Below, piece after piece: positions 17,946 to 26,399 of a stretch of DNA of 64,000 nt. How positions within the stretch are numbered: position 1 is the first letter of the stretch; the number at the start of each line of letters is the position of its first letter. The notes beneath the pieces are model-generated. The model was given only the letters and a program-made list of their open reading frames with translations, was not told the origin of the DNA and made no database searches. The stretch comes from Parvibaculaceae bacterium (GTDB lineage: Bacteria > Pseudomonadota > Alphaproteobacteria > Parvibaculales > Parvibaculaceae), in the NCBI GenBank assembly GCA_019636015.1, contig JAHBYJ010000001.1, positions 1,302,001 through 1,366,000 on the forward strand, given 5' to 3'. The position numbers and the translations under genes were made by a program.

Positions 17946-19496
17946 ATGAACGGTGCGGAAAGCCTGGTACGCACGCTGGTGAACTCCGGCGTGGAAGTCT
18001 GTTTCTCGAATCCCGGCACCTCGGAAATGCATTTCGTCGCAGCCCTCGACAAGGTGGACGGCATGCGCGCGATCCTCGGCCTGTTCGAGGGCGCGGTGAC
18101 GGGCATGGCGGATGGCTATGGCCGCATCGCTGAAAAGCCCGCCGCGACACTTCTCCATCTCGGGCCCGGCCTCGCAAACGGCCTTGCCAACCTGCACAAT
18201 GCCCGCCGCGCGCAGACGCCCATCGTCAATATCGTCGGCGACCATGCGACCTATCACGCGCAGTACGATGCGCCGCTCGCCTCCGACCTGGCGGGTTTCG
18301 CGCGCCCCGTCTCGGGCTGGATTCATTCCTCCACCTCGCCGAAAACCGTGGCCGCAGATGGCGCCCGCGCCGTGCAGGCCGCGATGCAGCCCCCCGGCCA
18401 GATCGCAACCCTGATCCTGCCCGCCGACACCGCCTGGCTCGATGCCGAGCAGGCAGCGCCGGCTCTCCCGCGCATCGCGCCCGCCGCCGTTTCATCCGAA
18501 GCAGTCGACCGTGTGGCGAAGGCGCTCAAGAACGGCAAGAAGACGGCGATCCTCGTGCGCGGTGCCGCGCTCAAGGAAAAGGGTCTTGCCGCCGCAGGCC
18601 GCATCGCCGCGAAGTCCGGCGCGCGCATCATGTGCGACACCTTCGCGCCGCGCCTCCAGCGCGGTGCCGGCCGTGTTGCCATCGAGCGCATTCCCTATTT
18701 CGCGGAGCAGATCGTCGAGACGCTGCAGTCGGTTGAGCAGCTGATCCTTGTCGGCTCGAAGCCGCCTGTCTCCTTCTTCGCCTATCCAGGCAAACCGAGC
18801 TGGTGCACGCCCGAAAGCGCCGACATCATCTATCTCGCCCATCCCCACGAAGATGGCGCGGCGGCGCTCGAAGCCGTGGCGGATGCCGTCGCTGCGCCGA
18901 AGGAGCCGGCCGGCATCGCGCCGCTGCAGAAGCCGGAGCTGCCAAAGGCCGGCGCTTCTTTCGACCAGTTCACCATCGGCCAGGTTGTCGGCCATTTCCT
19001 GCCGGAGAACGCCATCGTCTCGGATGAGGCGGCCACGTCCGGCATCGGCTCCATGATCGCCACCGTGAATGCGGCACCGCATGACCATCTCTCGCTCACC
19101 GGCGGTTCCATCGGTCAGGGCCTGCCGCTTGCGACGGGTGCGGCCGTCGCCGCGCCAGACCGCAAGGTCGTGTGCCTTCATGGCGATGGCGGCGCCATGT
19201 ACACGCTGCAGGCGCTCTGGACGCAGGCGCGCGAGAAGCTCGACGTCGTGAACGTGATCTTCGCCAATCGCTCCTACGCCATCCTCAACATCGAGCTGAT
19301 GCGCGTCGGCGCGGAAAATCCGGGACCGAAGGCGCTCTCCATGCTTGACCTCCATAACCCGGAACTGAACTGGGCATCGCTCGGCAATGGTATGGGTGTC
19401 GAGTCGACGCGCGTGGAGACGATCGAGGAATTTGTCGATGTCTTCTCTTCCGCCGTGAAGCAGAAGGGCCCGCGCCTCATCGAAGTGCTTATTTGA
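17946..19496 (+). CDS. ThDP-dependent enzyme, acetolactate-synthase/benzoylformate-decarboxylase-like
   Basis: A 516-residue ThDP enzyme. The catalytic Glu lies in LFEGAVTGMADGYGR (N-terminal Pyr domain). The PP-domain motif is GDGGAMYTLQALWTQAREKL ending at VIFANRSYAILN. The central domain is short, and total length is below that of IlvB (about 570). It is probably one of the acetolactate-synthase-large-subunit-like proteins that act as 2-oxoacid decarboxylases or lyases. No small IlvN subunit is present, which argues against biosynthetic acetolactate synthase. It is the fourth co-directional gene after acuI, the CoA ligase and the LysE exporter. Start ATG 17946 follows AGGGAGATCGGGA. Confidence 0.83.
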   Translation: MNGAESLVRTLVNSGVEVCFSNPGTSEMHFVAALDKVDGMRAILGLFEGAVTGMADGYGRIAEKPAATLLHLGPGLANGLANLHNARRAQTPIVNIVGDHATYHAQYDAPLASDLAGFARPVSGWIHSSTSPKTVAADGARAVQAAMQPPGQIATLILPADTAWLDAEQAAPALPRIAPAAVSSEAVDRVAKALKNGKKTAILVRGAALKEKGLAAAGRIAAKSGARIMCDTFAPRLQRGAGRVAIERIPYFAEQIVETLQSVEQLILVGSKPPVSFFAYPGKPSWCTPESADIIYLAHPHEDGAAALEAVADAVAAPKEPAGIAPLQKPELPKAGASFDQFTIGQVVGHFLPENAIVSDEAATSGIGSMIATVNAAPHDHLSLTGGSIGQGLPLATGAAVAAPDRKVVCLHGDGGAMYTLQALWTQAREKLDVVNVIFANRSYAILNIELMRVGAENPGPKALSMLDLHNPELNWASLGNGMGVESTRVETIEEFVDVFSSAVKQKGPRLIEVLI

Positions 19497-19522
19497 TCTG
19501 GGTGGCAGCCGGATTTTATTGA

Positions 19523-19573
19523 CCTCACACAGACACCCATTATGGTGAACGCACCATTTTTGTCCGTGTGAGG
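19523..19573 (+). promoter_or_regulatory. nested stem-loop in the leader of the outer-membrane barrel gene
   Basis: Outer arms 19523-19534 and 19562-19573 (CCTCACACAGAC / GTCCGTGTGAGG) pair at 11 of 12 positions. Inside is a perfect 6-bp stem ATGGTG/CACCAT (19542-19557) with an AACG loop followed by five T. The right outer arm contains the GTGAGG ribosome site of the gene starting at 19579. The inner hairpin could terminate the upstream transcript; the outer one could mask translation initiation. Regulation is inferred only. Confidence 0.45.
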
Positions 19574-19578
19574 CACTT

Positions 19579-20250
19579 ATGAAAACGATTGGAACGGCGG
19601 CGGTTCTGGCCGCCGTCTTGATGCCCGTTGCTGCATCCGCCACCGAAGCCTCCGGTTGGACCGGCTTCTATCTCGGCATCCATGGGGGGTATGACTGGCT
19701 CGAGACGGAAGATAGCGGGCTTTATGCCTACGATCACGACTTCGACGATTTTTCCGGAGGCATACAGGCCGGCTATGACCACCGGCTCGACAATAATCTC
19801 GTGATCGGCGTCCTGATCGATCTGGGTCTGTCCGACGCGTCCGGATCCCGCCGCACGGTGGATTTGGTCGGCGGGCTGCCTATCGTCACGCAGGCCCGGA
19901 CCGAGCTTGAGTCCTATGGCGCTGTTCGCGCCCGCCTCGGCTATGCGATGGGCGATATCCTGCCTTACGTGACAGGCGGCTTCGCCTGGGCGCGCTATGA
20001 CGTCGCCTACACTCAGGATTTCTTCGGTCTGGGCGGCACCGACATTCGGGAAACGAACGGATATCTCGGATGGACGGCCGGCGCCGGTATCGAATATGCG
20101 CTGACGCCGTCCTTTTCCTTGAAGGCTGAGTATCTCTATACGGATTACGGGTCGGAAACCTATCGCGGCGACTTTCTCGGCTTGCCTCTCGCCGAAAGCA
20201 TCGATCTGACGACCCACAATACGAGGATCGGCCTCAACTATCGCTTCTGA
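19579..20250 (+). CDS. outer-membrane beta-barrel protein (porin-like, Omp25/31 type)
   Basis: A 223-residue exported protein. A signal peptide (MKTIGTAAVLAAVLMPVAASA) precedes WTGFYLGIHGGYDW, the first beta-strand typical of the Omp25/OmpA-like eight-stranded barrel. Alternating amphipathic strands and a C-terminal aromatic (THNTRIGLNYRF) support a BAM-inserted outer-membrane barrel. It has its own leader with a nested stem-loop and a strong terminator directly after the stop, so it is monocistronic. The exact role (pore, adhesion or structural) cannot be told. Confidence 0.9.
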   Translation: MKTIGTAAVLAAVLMPVAASATEASGWTGFYLGIHGGYDWLETEDSGLYAYDHDFDDFSGGIQAGYDHRLDNNLVIGVLIDLGLSDASGSRRTVDLVGGLPIVTQARTELESYGAVRARLGYAMGDILPYVTGGFAWARYDVAYTQDFFGLGGTDIRETNGYLGWTAGAGIEYALTPSFSLKAEYLYTDYGSETYRGDFLGLPLAESIDLTTHNTRIGLNYRF

Positions 20251-20266
20251 GGCAACCGGAAAAGGA

Positions 20267-20302
20267 AAAGCCCGCCGCTCCGGTCCGGAGGGCGGGCTTT
20301 TT
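20267..20302. terminator. strong bidirectional intrinsic terminator
   Basis: Arms AAAGCCCGCC-CTCCG and CGGAG-GGCGGGCTTT form a stem of about 15 bp with one bulged G and a 3-nt loop, flanked by A-rich and T-rich runs. It lies between the barrel gene (plus, ends 20250) and the minus-strand gene ending at 20321, serving both. Confidence 0.85.
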
Positions 20303-20320
20303 CATTGGGGCTTGCGCGTG

Positions 20321-20620
20321 TCAGTTCAGCGTGCGGTTCAGCGTGAACTCGCCCTGGCGCACCCGGTCGGCAAGGCCGTTCGCCATCTCGGCGACGGCTT
20401 CCTCGCCATAGGCTTCCACCATGTCGGAGAGCGCTGCGAAAATGGCAGTGGTCGCGAGAATATCCGCATCGACGCCCTCGCCGAGCGACTCGTCCCAGGC
20501 ATCGAGAAGATTCTGGAGCGCCATGCGCCGCTGCTCTTCTTCGGTGAGTGGCGAAGCGTCGTGTCCGTCCTCATCGGCGAGATCGAGACCGGCAGCGTCT
20601 CTCGAATAATCTCCGGCCAT
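20321..20620 (-). CDS. small acidic conserved protein of unknown function
   Basis: A 99-residue very acidic soluble protein starting at ATG 20620 behind an AGAGAGGA ribosome site. The N-terminal 30 residues are Asp-rich and probably disordered. The rest is helical (TEEEQRRMALQNLLDAWDESL, ILATTAIFAALSDMVEAYGE). I recognise no domain. A longer reading to 20887 covers non-coding Arg-rich sequence. It is monocistronic, ends at the shared terminator at 20267-20302, and is separated from the TIGR02301 gene by 173 bp. Confidence 0.75.
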   Translation of the reverse strand: MAGDYSRDAAGLDLADEDGHDASPLTEEEQRRMALQNLLDAWDESLGEGVDADILATTAIFAALSDMVEAYGEEAVAEMANGLADRVRQGEFTLNRTLN

Positions 20621-20793
20621 CGGGTCCTCTCTTCCGGCGCTCTCACGCACTTGTTGCCGGCCCGAAACAAGGGCCGATTTCCTTCTTTGTAACACAACGG
20701 TGCGGAAAGTCTCGACTTTCGTGAAAGAGAGGTTAACGGCTGTCACATTGACGCAGACACGGCCGGCATCTGCCCGTACCGCCAAATGGCGGT

Positions 20794-21189
20794 TCAACGG
20801 CCATAGCCGCTTGCGGCCAGCTCTTCGGCGATTTTCTGTCCGTCTTGCATCAGCTTGTCCGACTGGCCGGCGGCCGCTGCGGTGCATTTCGGATAGGCAT
20901 TTCGATAGCGGTAATAGGAATCGTTGAAGTGCTTCACCAGCCTTTGCCGTTCGGCTTCCGTGGGCTGCAGCACAGGGATCATTTCGATCATCTTGTTGCG
21001 CCAGAGCTGGCCCTCATTGGCGCCGCAAATGTCACGGATGTGGTGCACTGCCCCCAGAATCTCGGCAAGTTGAACCGCCTTCGCCGGAATGGCCGCGGCA
21101 GCGGGCAAGGACAGGGCGAGCACGAGCGCGCATAGCCCCGCGGCTACCCGCGCGCGGCATGTCCCGAATATGGACAGCGAACGTCCCAT
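20794..21189 (-). CDS. TIGR02301-family secreted protein
   Basis: A 131-residue protein with an N-terminal signal peptide (VAAGLCALVLALSLPAAAA) followed by the conserved block LAEILGAVHHIRDICGANEGQLWR, 'RQRLVKHFNDSYYRYRNAYPKCT' and a C-terminal helix. This arrangement, with two conserved Cys, matches the TIGR02301 family. The family is nearly confined to Hyphomicrobiales-type alphaproteobacteria, is periplasmic, and has no known function. I start at ATG 21189. The frame stays open far upstream (to 22293) only because it shadows the nitronate monooxygenase gene. Confidence 0.85.
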   Translation of the reverse strand: MGRSLSIFGTCRARVAAGLCALVLALSLPAAAAIPAKAVQLAEILGAVHHIRDICGANEGQLWRNKMIEMIPVLQPTEAERQRLVKHFNDSYYRYRNAYPKCTAAAAGQSDKLMQDGQKIAEELAASGYGR

Positions 21190-21284
21190 TTCGCCCCGAA
21201 GACCCTTCCTACAGCTCTGAAGCCATTGCTGAATGGTTCGGGCTGCAGGAAACGGGCCTTGGGGCGAAGGGGAAATGCGTACGG

Positions 21285-22250
21285 TCAGCCGAACTTTTTC
21301 AGCCGTTCGAGAACGGCTTCGGCTTCGGCCATCGTCTTTTCGACGATTTCGGCGGCGGTCAGCACATCGTGAATGCCGCCGGCACCCTGGCCCATGGCGA
21401 AGCAGGAGCGGTCGCGGTCGAGACCTTCGATCTGGCCGCCGATGCCGCCCATCACATTCGCCTTGGTCGAGATGATGGCCTGCTGCGGGAAGGGCTGGAT
21501 GTCCTGCGGACGGCTCTCCCAGTCCTGCACGTAAGGATTGTTGAACACACGCATCGTCTTGCCTGAATAGCAGCGCGTGACGATGGTGTCGGTGTCCTTC
21601 GCATCGACGATTACCTGCCGGTACATGTCGCCTGCGTGGCTTTCCTTTGCGGCGATGAAACGCGTACCCATCCAGACGCCCTGCGCGCCGAAGGCAAGCG
21701 CGGCGGCAAGGCCTCGCCCGTCGACGATCGAACCGGCGGCGACGACAGGGATCGTCTTCACCGCATCCACCACCTGCGGAATGAGCGCCATGCCGGCAAC
21801 CTTGCCCGTATGACCGCCGCCTTCCGTGCCCTGCGCGATAACGGCGTCGAGGCCAGCCTTCTCGCCGGCAACGGCGTGTTTCACTGTGCCGCAGACATTC
21901 ATCACCTTCATGCCGGCCTTGTGCAGCTTGTCGAGGATATTTGTCGGCACGCCGAGGCCTGAGATGAAGGCCGTCGCGCCTTCCTCGATCATGATGTCGG
22001 CGGTGCGTTCGAGCGATTCCGGCACGGCGGCAAGAAGATCCACGCCGAACGGCTTGTCGGTAAGATCCTTCACCTTCTTCATCTGCACGCGGATTTCTTC
22101 CGGCTGCAGCCCCGCCATGCCGAGCGTGCCGAAGCCGCCCGCATTGGACACGGCCGCGGCGAGTTCCGCATAGGACACCCCGCCCATGCCGGCCAGCATG
22201 ATCGGATATTTGATGCCGAGAAGGTCGCAAAGCGGTGTGCGGATCGCCAT
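21285..22250 (-). CDS. nitronate monooxygenase (2-nitropropane dioxygenase family)
   Basis: A 321-residue FMN-dependent TIM-barrel enzyme. The N-terminus LGIKYPIMLAGMGGVSYAELAAAVSNAGGFGTL is the NMO phosphate-binding and flavin region. 'AQGTEGGGHTGKVAGMALIPQVV' is motif II with the catalytic His, and VVAAGSIVDGRGLAAALAFGAQGVWMGTRF is the C-terminal flavin site. It oxidises propionate-3-nitronate or alkyl nitronates, detoxifying them. The ATG at 22250 follows GGGAG. The TIGR02301 gene lies 95 bp downstream on the same strand. Confidence 0.9.
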   Translation of the reverse strand: MAIRTPLCDLLGIKYPIMLAGMGGVSYAELAAAVSNAGGFGTLGMAGLQPEEIRVQMKKVKDLTDKPFGVDLLAAVPESLERTADIMIEEGATAFISGLGVPTNILDKLHKAGMKVMNVCGTVKHAVAGEKAGLDAVIAQGTEGGGHTGKVAGMALIPQVVDAVKTIPVVAAGSIVDGRGLAAALAFGAQGVWMGTRFIAAKESHAGDMYRQVIVDAKDTDTIVTRCYSGKTMRVFNNPYVQDWESRPQDIQPFPQQAIISTKANVMGGIGGQIEGLDRDRSCFAMGQGAGGIHDVLTAAEIVEKTMAEAEAVLERLKKFG

Positions 22251-22446
22251 GAATAGTCTCCCTGCGCGGGTGCGGTTTCGGCCGCCCCTCCAATTGGTTC
22301 GGATGCCTAACTAAAATCCCGATGGAACCCGTCTGTCAAGCGGAGCGCTGTATGCGGGACAGGAATGGCCGATTTCCGGCGGGATGCTGCGATTTTTCCG
22401 TGGCCTTGCCACAATTTCGTCTCCTGTGCCCGCGATTGTTCCCCGC

Positions 22447-23094
22447 ATGATCGCGCCTCGCCCCGTCATTGCCTCCGGTCTTGTGCTGACTGCTGCATTC
22501 CTGCTTGCGGCCTGCACCACCGAGCGCCGCACCGCGCCTTCGCGCACCGCCTCCGAACAGTTGATGCTCTCCGCCGCCGTCGACAGGGCGGCGCAGAATC
22601 TCTCTCTCAACGTGCCGCACGGAACGCGTGTCTTCCTCGACGCCAGTTTTTTCGAGGGCACGGACAGCCGGTATGCCGTGGCCTCGATCCGTGAAAGGCT
22701 GTTGCGCCGCGGCGCGCGCCTCACCGCGAACCGGGACGATGCCGACATGATCGTCGAGATCAGGTCCGGCGCGCTTTCGATCGACGAGAATTCGCTGGTC
22801 GTCGGCATCCCGCAAATGGACGTTCCCGTGCCGCTTGCCGGGAGTTTCGCCTTGCCGGAAATCGCACTCTTCAAGCGCGACCGGCGCCAGGGCGTCGCGA
22901 AATTCGCTGCCGTGGGTTACGACGCCAAGACGGGGGAACTCATTTCCGTTTCGGATTTCGACATGGGATTCTCCGAACAGACGCAATGGAACGCGCTCTT
23001 CGTCTTGTCCTGGACGACAAGCGACATCCTGCCCGAGGATCGCGGGCCTGTTCTCCGCCCGCCGCCCGATACACCGCCACAGGAGAGAAAGTAA
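22447..23094 (+). CDS. outer-membrane-type lipoprotein, DUF6655-like
   Basis: A 215-residue lipoprotein: the signal sequence ends in lipobox LAAC (Cys23), followed by TTERRTAPSRTASEQLMLSAAVDRAAQNL. The body is a periplasmic alpha/beta domain. The TASEQLMLSAA block resembles DUF6655 proteins (family assignment from memory, moderate certainty). An in-frame ATG at 22384 adds 21 residues; the shorter start gives a normal lipoprotein signal. Neither has a clear ribosome site. Its stop is 2 bp before the PQQ-dehydrogenase start, so the two genes are coupled. Confidence 0.75.
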   Translation: MIAPRPVIASGLVLTAAFLLAACTTERRTAPSRTASEQLMLSAAVDRAAQNLSLNVPHGTRVFLDASFFEGTDSRYAVASIRERLLRRGARLTANRDDADMIVEIRSGALSIDENSLVVGIPQMDVPVPLAGSFALPEIALFKRDRRQGVAKFAAVGYDAKTGELISVSDFDMGFSEQTQWNALFVLSWTTSDILPEDRGPVLRPPPDTPPQERK

Positions 23095-23096
23095 CG

Positions 23097-24242
23097 ATGA
23101 AAAGGCTCGCCCCCTCGCTCACCATTCTCGCCGTCGCGGCTCTCATTACGGGCCCTGCTTCCGCCGGAACGGTCTCGACCGAGAGAGTAAAAATCGAAGT
23201 CGAGACAGTCGCCTCCGGCCTCAAGCACCCCTGGGGCCTCGCTTTTTTGCCCGATGGCAATTTTCTTGTGACCGAGCGTCGCGGCCAACTCCGCCTCGTG
23301 ACTGCGGAAGGCCGGATACGCGATGCGATTTATGGCGTGCCCGAAGTCGTGGTGCGAGGGCAGGGCGGTCTGCTCGACGTCGCACTCGATCCCGCATTCG
23401 ATGAAAACCGTCTCGTCTATCTCACCTATGCCGAGAAGGGCGAAGGCAACACGAACGGGACGGCGGTGGCCCGCGGCGAACTCACCGAAAGCATGTCGCC
23501 GCAACTCCGCAACGTCGAAGTCATCTTCCGCCAGCAACCGAAGAAGGAGAGCGATCTCCATTTCGGGTCCCGCCTCGTCTTCGACAGGGAAGGGCATCTC
23601 TTCGTCGCGCTGGGCGAGCGCTCGCGCGTCGGTATGCGCGAAGAGGCGCAGGACCTGAACTCTCATCTCGGCAAGGTCATCCGCATCATGCCGGACGGCA
23701 CGGTGCCGGAAGACAATCCCTTTGTCGGCAGAGACGATGCGCTTCCGGAAATCTGGTCCTACGGTCATCGCAACCAGCAGGGCGCGGCGCTCCACCCGGG
23801 CACGGGCGCCCTCTGGACCAATGAACACGGGCCGCGCGGCGGCGACGAGATCAACATCCCCGAAGCCGGAAAGAACTACGGTTGGCCCGTTGTTTCACAC
23901 GGCGTCGAATATAGCGGCGGCAAGATCGGCACGGGTGCTTCGTCGGCGCCCGGCATGGAGGACCCCATCTATCATTGGACGCCATCCATCGGCGTTTCCG
24001 GCATGGCCTTCTACACGAGCGACGCTATTCCGGAATGGCAGGGTTCGCTCTTCGTTGGCGGCCTTGCGCGGCCGGGCCTCTATCGCCTGACGCTCGACGG
24101 CAAGAAAGTCACCGGCGAGGAAAAGCTCCTCGCCGATATGGGCTCGCGCATCCGGGACGTGCGGCAGGGGCCCGATGGAGCGCTCTACCTCCTCACCGAT
24201 GAGGAAGACGGCAAGCTGATCCGCATTACCAGGGCGAAATAG
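23097..24242 (+). CDS. PQQ-dependent soluble aldose/sugar dehydrogenase (Asd/YliI type)
   Basis: A 381-residue periplasmic six-bladed propeller enzyme. A signal peptide (AVAALITGPASA) precedes VASGLKHPWGLAFLPDGNFLVTERRGQL. Conserved blocks follow: QGGLLDVALDPAF, SRLVFDREGHLFVALGER, EIWSYGHRNQQGAALHPGTGALWTNEHGPRGGDEIN (active-site His and PQQ ligands), and YHWTPSIGVSGMAFYTSD. It oxidises aldoses in the periplasm using PQQ and calcium. PQQ biosynthesis genes are not in this window. Start ATG 23097 has AGGAGAGAAAG. Confidence 0.93.
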   Translation: MKRLAPSLTILAVAALITGPASAGTVSTERVKIEVETVASGLKHPWGLAFLPDGNFLVTERRGQLRLVTAEGRIRDAIYGVPEVVVRGQGGLLDVALDPAFDENRLVYLTYAEKGEGNTNGTAVARGELTESMSPQLRNVEVIFRQQPKKESDLHFGSRLVFDREGHLFVALGERSRVGMREEAQDLNSHLGKVIRIMPDGTVPEDNPFVGRDDALPEIWSYGHRNQQGAALHPGTGALWTNEHGPRGGDEINIPEAGKNYGWPVVSHGVEYSGGKIGTGASSAPGMEDPIYHWTPSIGVSGMAFYTSDAIPEWQGSLFVGGLARPGLYRLTLDGKKVTGEEKLLADMGSRIRDVRQGPDGALYLLTDEEDGKLIRITRAK

Positions 24243-24245
24243 GCG

Positions 24246-25061
24246 TCATCCCGGCGAAAGCCGCTTCGCGAAGAAGGCGAGAATTTCGTCTCGCGCCACG
24301 ATGGTTGGCTGGCCCGCCTCATCGATCAGGTGTTGGGTGACGACGCTATGCGGATAGGGCACGTGTTTGGCGAAAAAGGGCGACACATCTTCATTTGCCG
24401 CGCTGTCTGGAAGCGTCCGCCCGATAAAGCGGTCGCCTAGGGCCTCGGCATAGGCCGCGAAGCGTTCCGCGCGGCATATTCGGTCGCCTTCGAAACGATA
24501 GGCGAGCACCGTCAGATTCTCCCGGTCCAGCCGTTCTTTCACCGCTTCGAGCTCGTCCGGAGCGATTTCGAGCCCGGCAGGCTCGTTCAGCGGCAGCGAC
24601 GGTTGCGAAAGGACGGGCGCGAGCACCGAGCGCTCCAGCATCATGCTGAGGGCGAAATTGCCGGTGAAGCACATGCCGATCGCGCCGACGCCCGGCCCGC
24701 CGCATTCCTCATGTGCCAGCCGCGCCAGCGCGCGCAGCCACTGCGTGACGGGACTGGAGGCATTGGCGGCGAAAGCGCGAAACTCCGCGCTGACGCACAC
24801 GCGCTGGAATACAGCTGCACCTTCCTCGGCCGTTGGCACCGCGCCATCCCGCCCGAACAGCGAAGGCATATAGACGGTGAAGCCCGCATCCCGCACCCAG
24901 CGGGCGAACCGCGCGACATGCGGGCTGATGCCCGGCATCTCTGTCATCACTATCACCGCCGGGCCGCCTCCCGAGACATAGACCTTCTTCGTTGCGCCAT
25001 TTCGCGTGATCTCGCGCGGCGTGAAATCGGTCAGCGGATCGTCTTCCCTCAGCCCGTGCAT
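24246..25061 (-). CDS. dienelactone hydrolase family protein
   Basis: A 271-residue alpha/beta hydrolase. The nucleophile elbow is GAIGMCFTGNFALS with Cys in place of Ser, as in dienelactone hydrolase. The N-terminal AVIVMTEMPGISPHVARFARWVRDAGFTVYMPSLFG and a C-terminal His in VPYPHSVVTQHLID complete the fold. The family hydrolyses dienelactones and related esters in aromatic degradation; the substrate here is not evident. It is divergent from the HxlR regulator at 25148, which probably controls it. Confidence 0.87.
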   Translation of the reverse strand: MHGLREDDPLTDFTPREITRNGATKKVYVSGGGPAVIVMTEMPGISPHVARFARWVRDAGFTVYMPSLFGRDGAVPTAEEGAAVFQRVCVSAEFRAFAANASSPVTQWLRALARLAHEECGGPGVGAIGMCFTGNFALSMMLERSVLAPVLSQPSLPLNEPAGLEIAPDELEAVKERLDRENLTVLAYRFEGDRICRAERFAAYAEALGDRFIGRTLPDSAANEDVSPFFAKHVPYPHSVVTQHLIDEAGQPTIVARDEILAFFAKRLSPG

Positions 25062-25147
25062 GATCGAGCCTCCCTTACAGAGTCCAAAAAAAGGACTCAG
25101 GTAATATCAGGCTGGATACGGATTTGCAACTCAGATAGGATGATCGC

Positions 25148-25654
25148 ATGAAAGATGACGCTCCCGTCCGCCGGTCTCCGGTTGCCCTGGCCGATTGCAA
25201 CCTCTCCCGCAGTTTCGAGCTTGTGGGCGACCGCTGGACCCTGCTGATACTCAGGTCGGCGCTTTATGGCATCCGGCGCTTCGACGATTTCCAGGCCGAT
25301 CTCGACATCCCCCGCACCGTCTTGAGCAGCCGGCTCGCCGGTCTCGCCGAAAGCGGCATCATGGAAAAGCGGGACTATCGCGAAGAGGGACAGCGCACGC
25401 GCGTCGAATATCCTCTCACCGCCATGGGCCGCGCCCTGACGCTGCCTTTCATGGCGATGACGCAATGGGGCGACAAGTATCTGTCCGAGGGCATTATGCC
25501 GCTGACGCTGCATACGCGCTCGACGGGGAGCAAAGTCACCGTCGCCTATGTCGATGACGAGGGAAAAGCGGTCGATCCGCGGGATGTCGAGGCGATTATC
25601 GATCCCGACGCCCGCAAGCGCGCAGACAAGCGCAAGCCTCGCAAGCCGCGCTGA
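25148..25654 (+). CDS. HxlR-family transcriptional regulator
   Basis: A 168-residue winged-helix protein with the HxlR hallmark ALADCNLSRSFELVGDRWTLLILRSALYGIRRFDDFQ (Cys near residue 17 and the GDRWT motif), then LSSRLAGLAESGIMEKRDYRE and a basic C-terminal tail. HxlR regulators respond to aldehydes, redox or aromatic signals and often govern a divergent gene. The dienelactone hydrolase gene begins 86 bp away on the other strand, so shared promoter control is likely. Confidence 0.92.
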   Translation: MKDDAPVRRSPVALADCNLSRSFELVGDRWTLLILRSALYGIRRFDDFQADLDIPRTVLSSRLAGLAESGIMEKRDYREEGQRTRVEYPLTAMGRALTLPFMAMTQWGDKYLSEGIMPLTLHTRSTGSKVTVAYVDDEGKAVDPRDVEAIIDPDARKRADKRKPRKPR

Positions 25655-25796
25655 TATTTTCCGGTTTTCATTTCATGGAACCGCGTGGAACCCGCTCGAC
25701 GTGTTTGATCCTTCGCGAAAATCCGGAACGGATTTCGTCTCCCTCCGTTGAAGGGGCAATGACGGGCCGGGGGCGGTCCAACGATTGGAGATCGAC

Positions 25797-26309
25797 ATGA
25801 AGAACGGACGCTTTATCGCAACAGCCATCGCAGCCCTTTCGCTCGGCCTCGCGCCCGCAATGGCGCAGGATGTGGATATGCAGCAGGATCAGCCGATCCA
25901 GAACGAGCAGATGCAGGGCACGACGCCTGGCGCGACGCAGGGCGCGACGCAGGGCACGACGGGTGCCGCGACGACCAACCTGTCCGAAGTTTCGGACGGT
26001 GAGTGGGTCGAAGTCTCGGGCACGGTGAGCGAGGTCAATGACGACAGCTTCACGCTGGAGCATGCTGACGGCAGCATCGACGTCTCCATGGCCGACGACA
26101 ACGCCCAGGCCCTTCCGCCGCTGAACGAAGGCGAACTGGTTCGCGTTTCCGGCCTGGTGGAAGACGGCTGGCTGACCAGCCCGGCGATCAAGGCTCAGTC
26201 GGTTGAGGTCGAGTCCGCCGGCGCTGCGGGCGACACGACCGGCAGCGTCACCAATGAAGACGGCTATGGCGATGGCGGTCTGATGGACGATCAGGACACC
26301 ATTCGCTAA
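25797..26309 (+). CDS. periplasmic OB-fold (BOF-like) acidic protein with Gly/Thr repeat
   Basis: A 170-residue exported protein. A signal peptide (MKNGRFIATAIAALSLGLAPAMA) is followed by a Gln-rich stretch, then a tandem GTTPGATQGATQGTTGAAT repeat coded by near-12-bp DNA repeats (about 25918-25975). A single OB-like domain follows: GEWVEVSGTVSEVNDDSFTLEHADGSIDVSM...GELVRVSGLVEDGWLTSPAI. The tail is acidic and Gly-rich. Such domains bind ligands or stabilise envelope proteins; function is unknown. Start ATG 25797 has TTGGAGATCGAC. A hairpin at 26349 ends the unit. Confidence 0.8.
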   Translation: MKNGRFIATAIAALSLGLAPAMAQDVDMQQDQPIQNEQMQGTTPGATQGATQGTTGAATTNLSEVSDGEWVEVSGTVSEVNDDSFTLEHADGSIDVSMADDNAQALPPLNEGELVRVSGLVEDGWLTSPAIKAQSVEVESAGAAGDTTGSVTNEDGYGDGGLMDDQDTIR

Positions 26310-26348
26310 GCAGCATCACCCGGGCGAAAGTCTGGACGGATGTAACGG

Positions 26349-26380
26349 GCAGCGAGGCATAAGCCTCGCTGCTTTCGTTT
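26349..26380 (+). terminator. intrinsic terminator after the OB-fold gene
   Basis: A perfect 10-bp stem GCAGCGAGGC / GCCTCGCTGC with an ATAA loop (26349-26372) is followed by TTTCGTTT. It lies 40 bp after the stop at 26309 and just before the direct repeat that begins island A. Confidence 0.85.
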
Positions 26381-26399
26381 GTGGGAGGGCTCTGTCCTT

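Noticed and set aside
17946..19496. Calling this gene ilvB (biosynthetic acetolactate synthase)
   Set aside because: It is shorter than IlvB, has no IlvN partner and sits in a catabolic-looking cluster.
20794..22293. 499-residue reading that fuses an Arg/His-rich N-terminus to the TIGR02301 protein
   Set aside because: The N-terminal 368 residues are a frame-shifted shadow of nitronate monooxygenase; the real start is at 21189 before a signal peptide.
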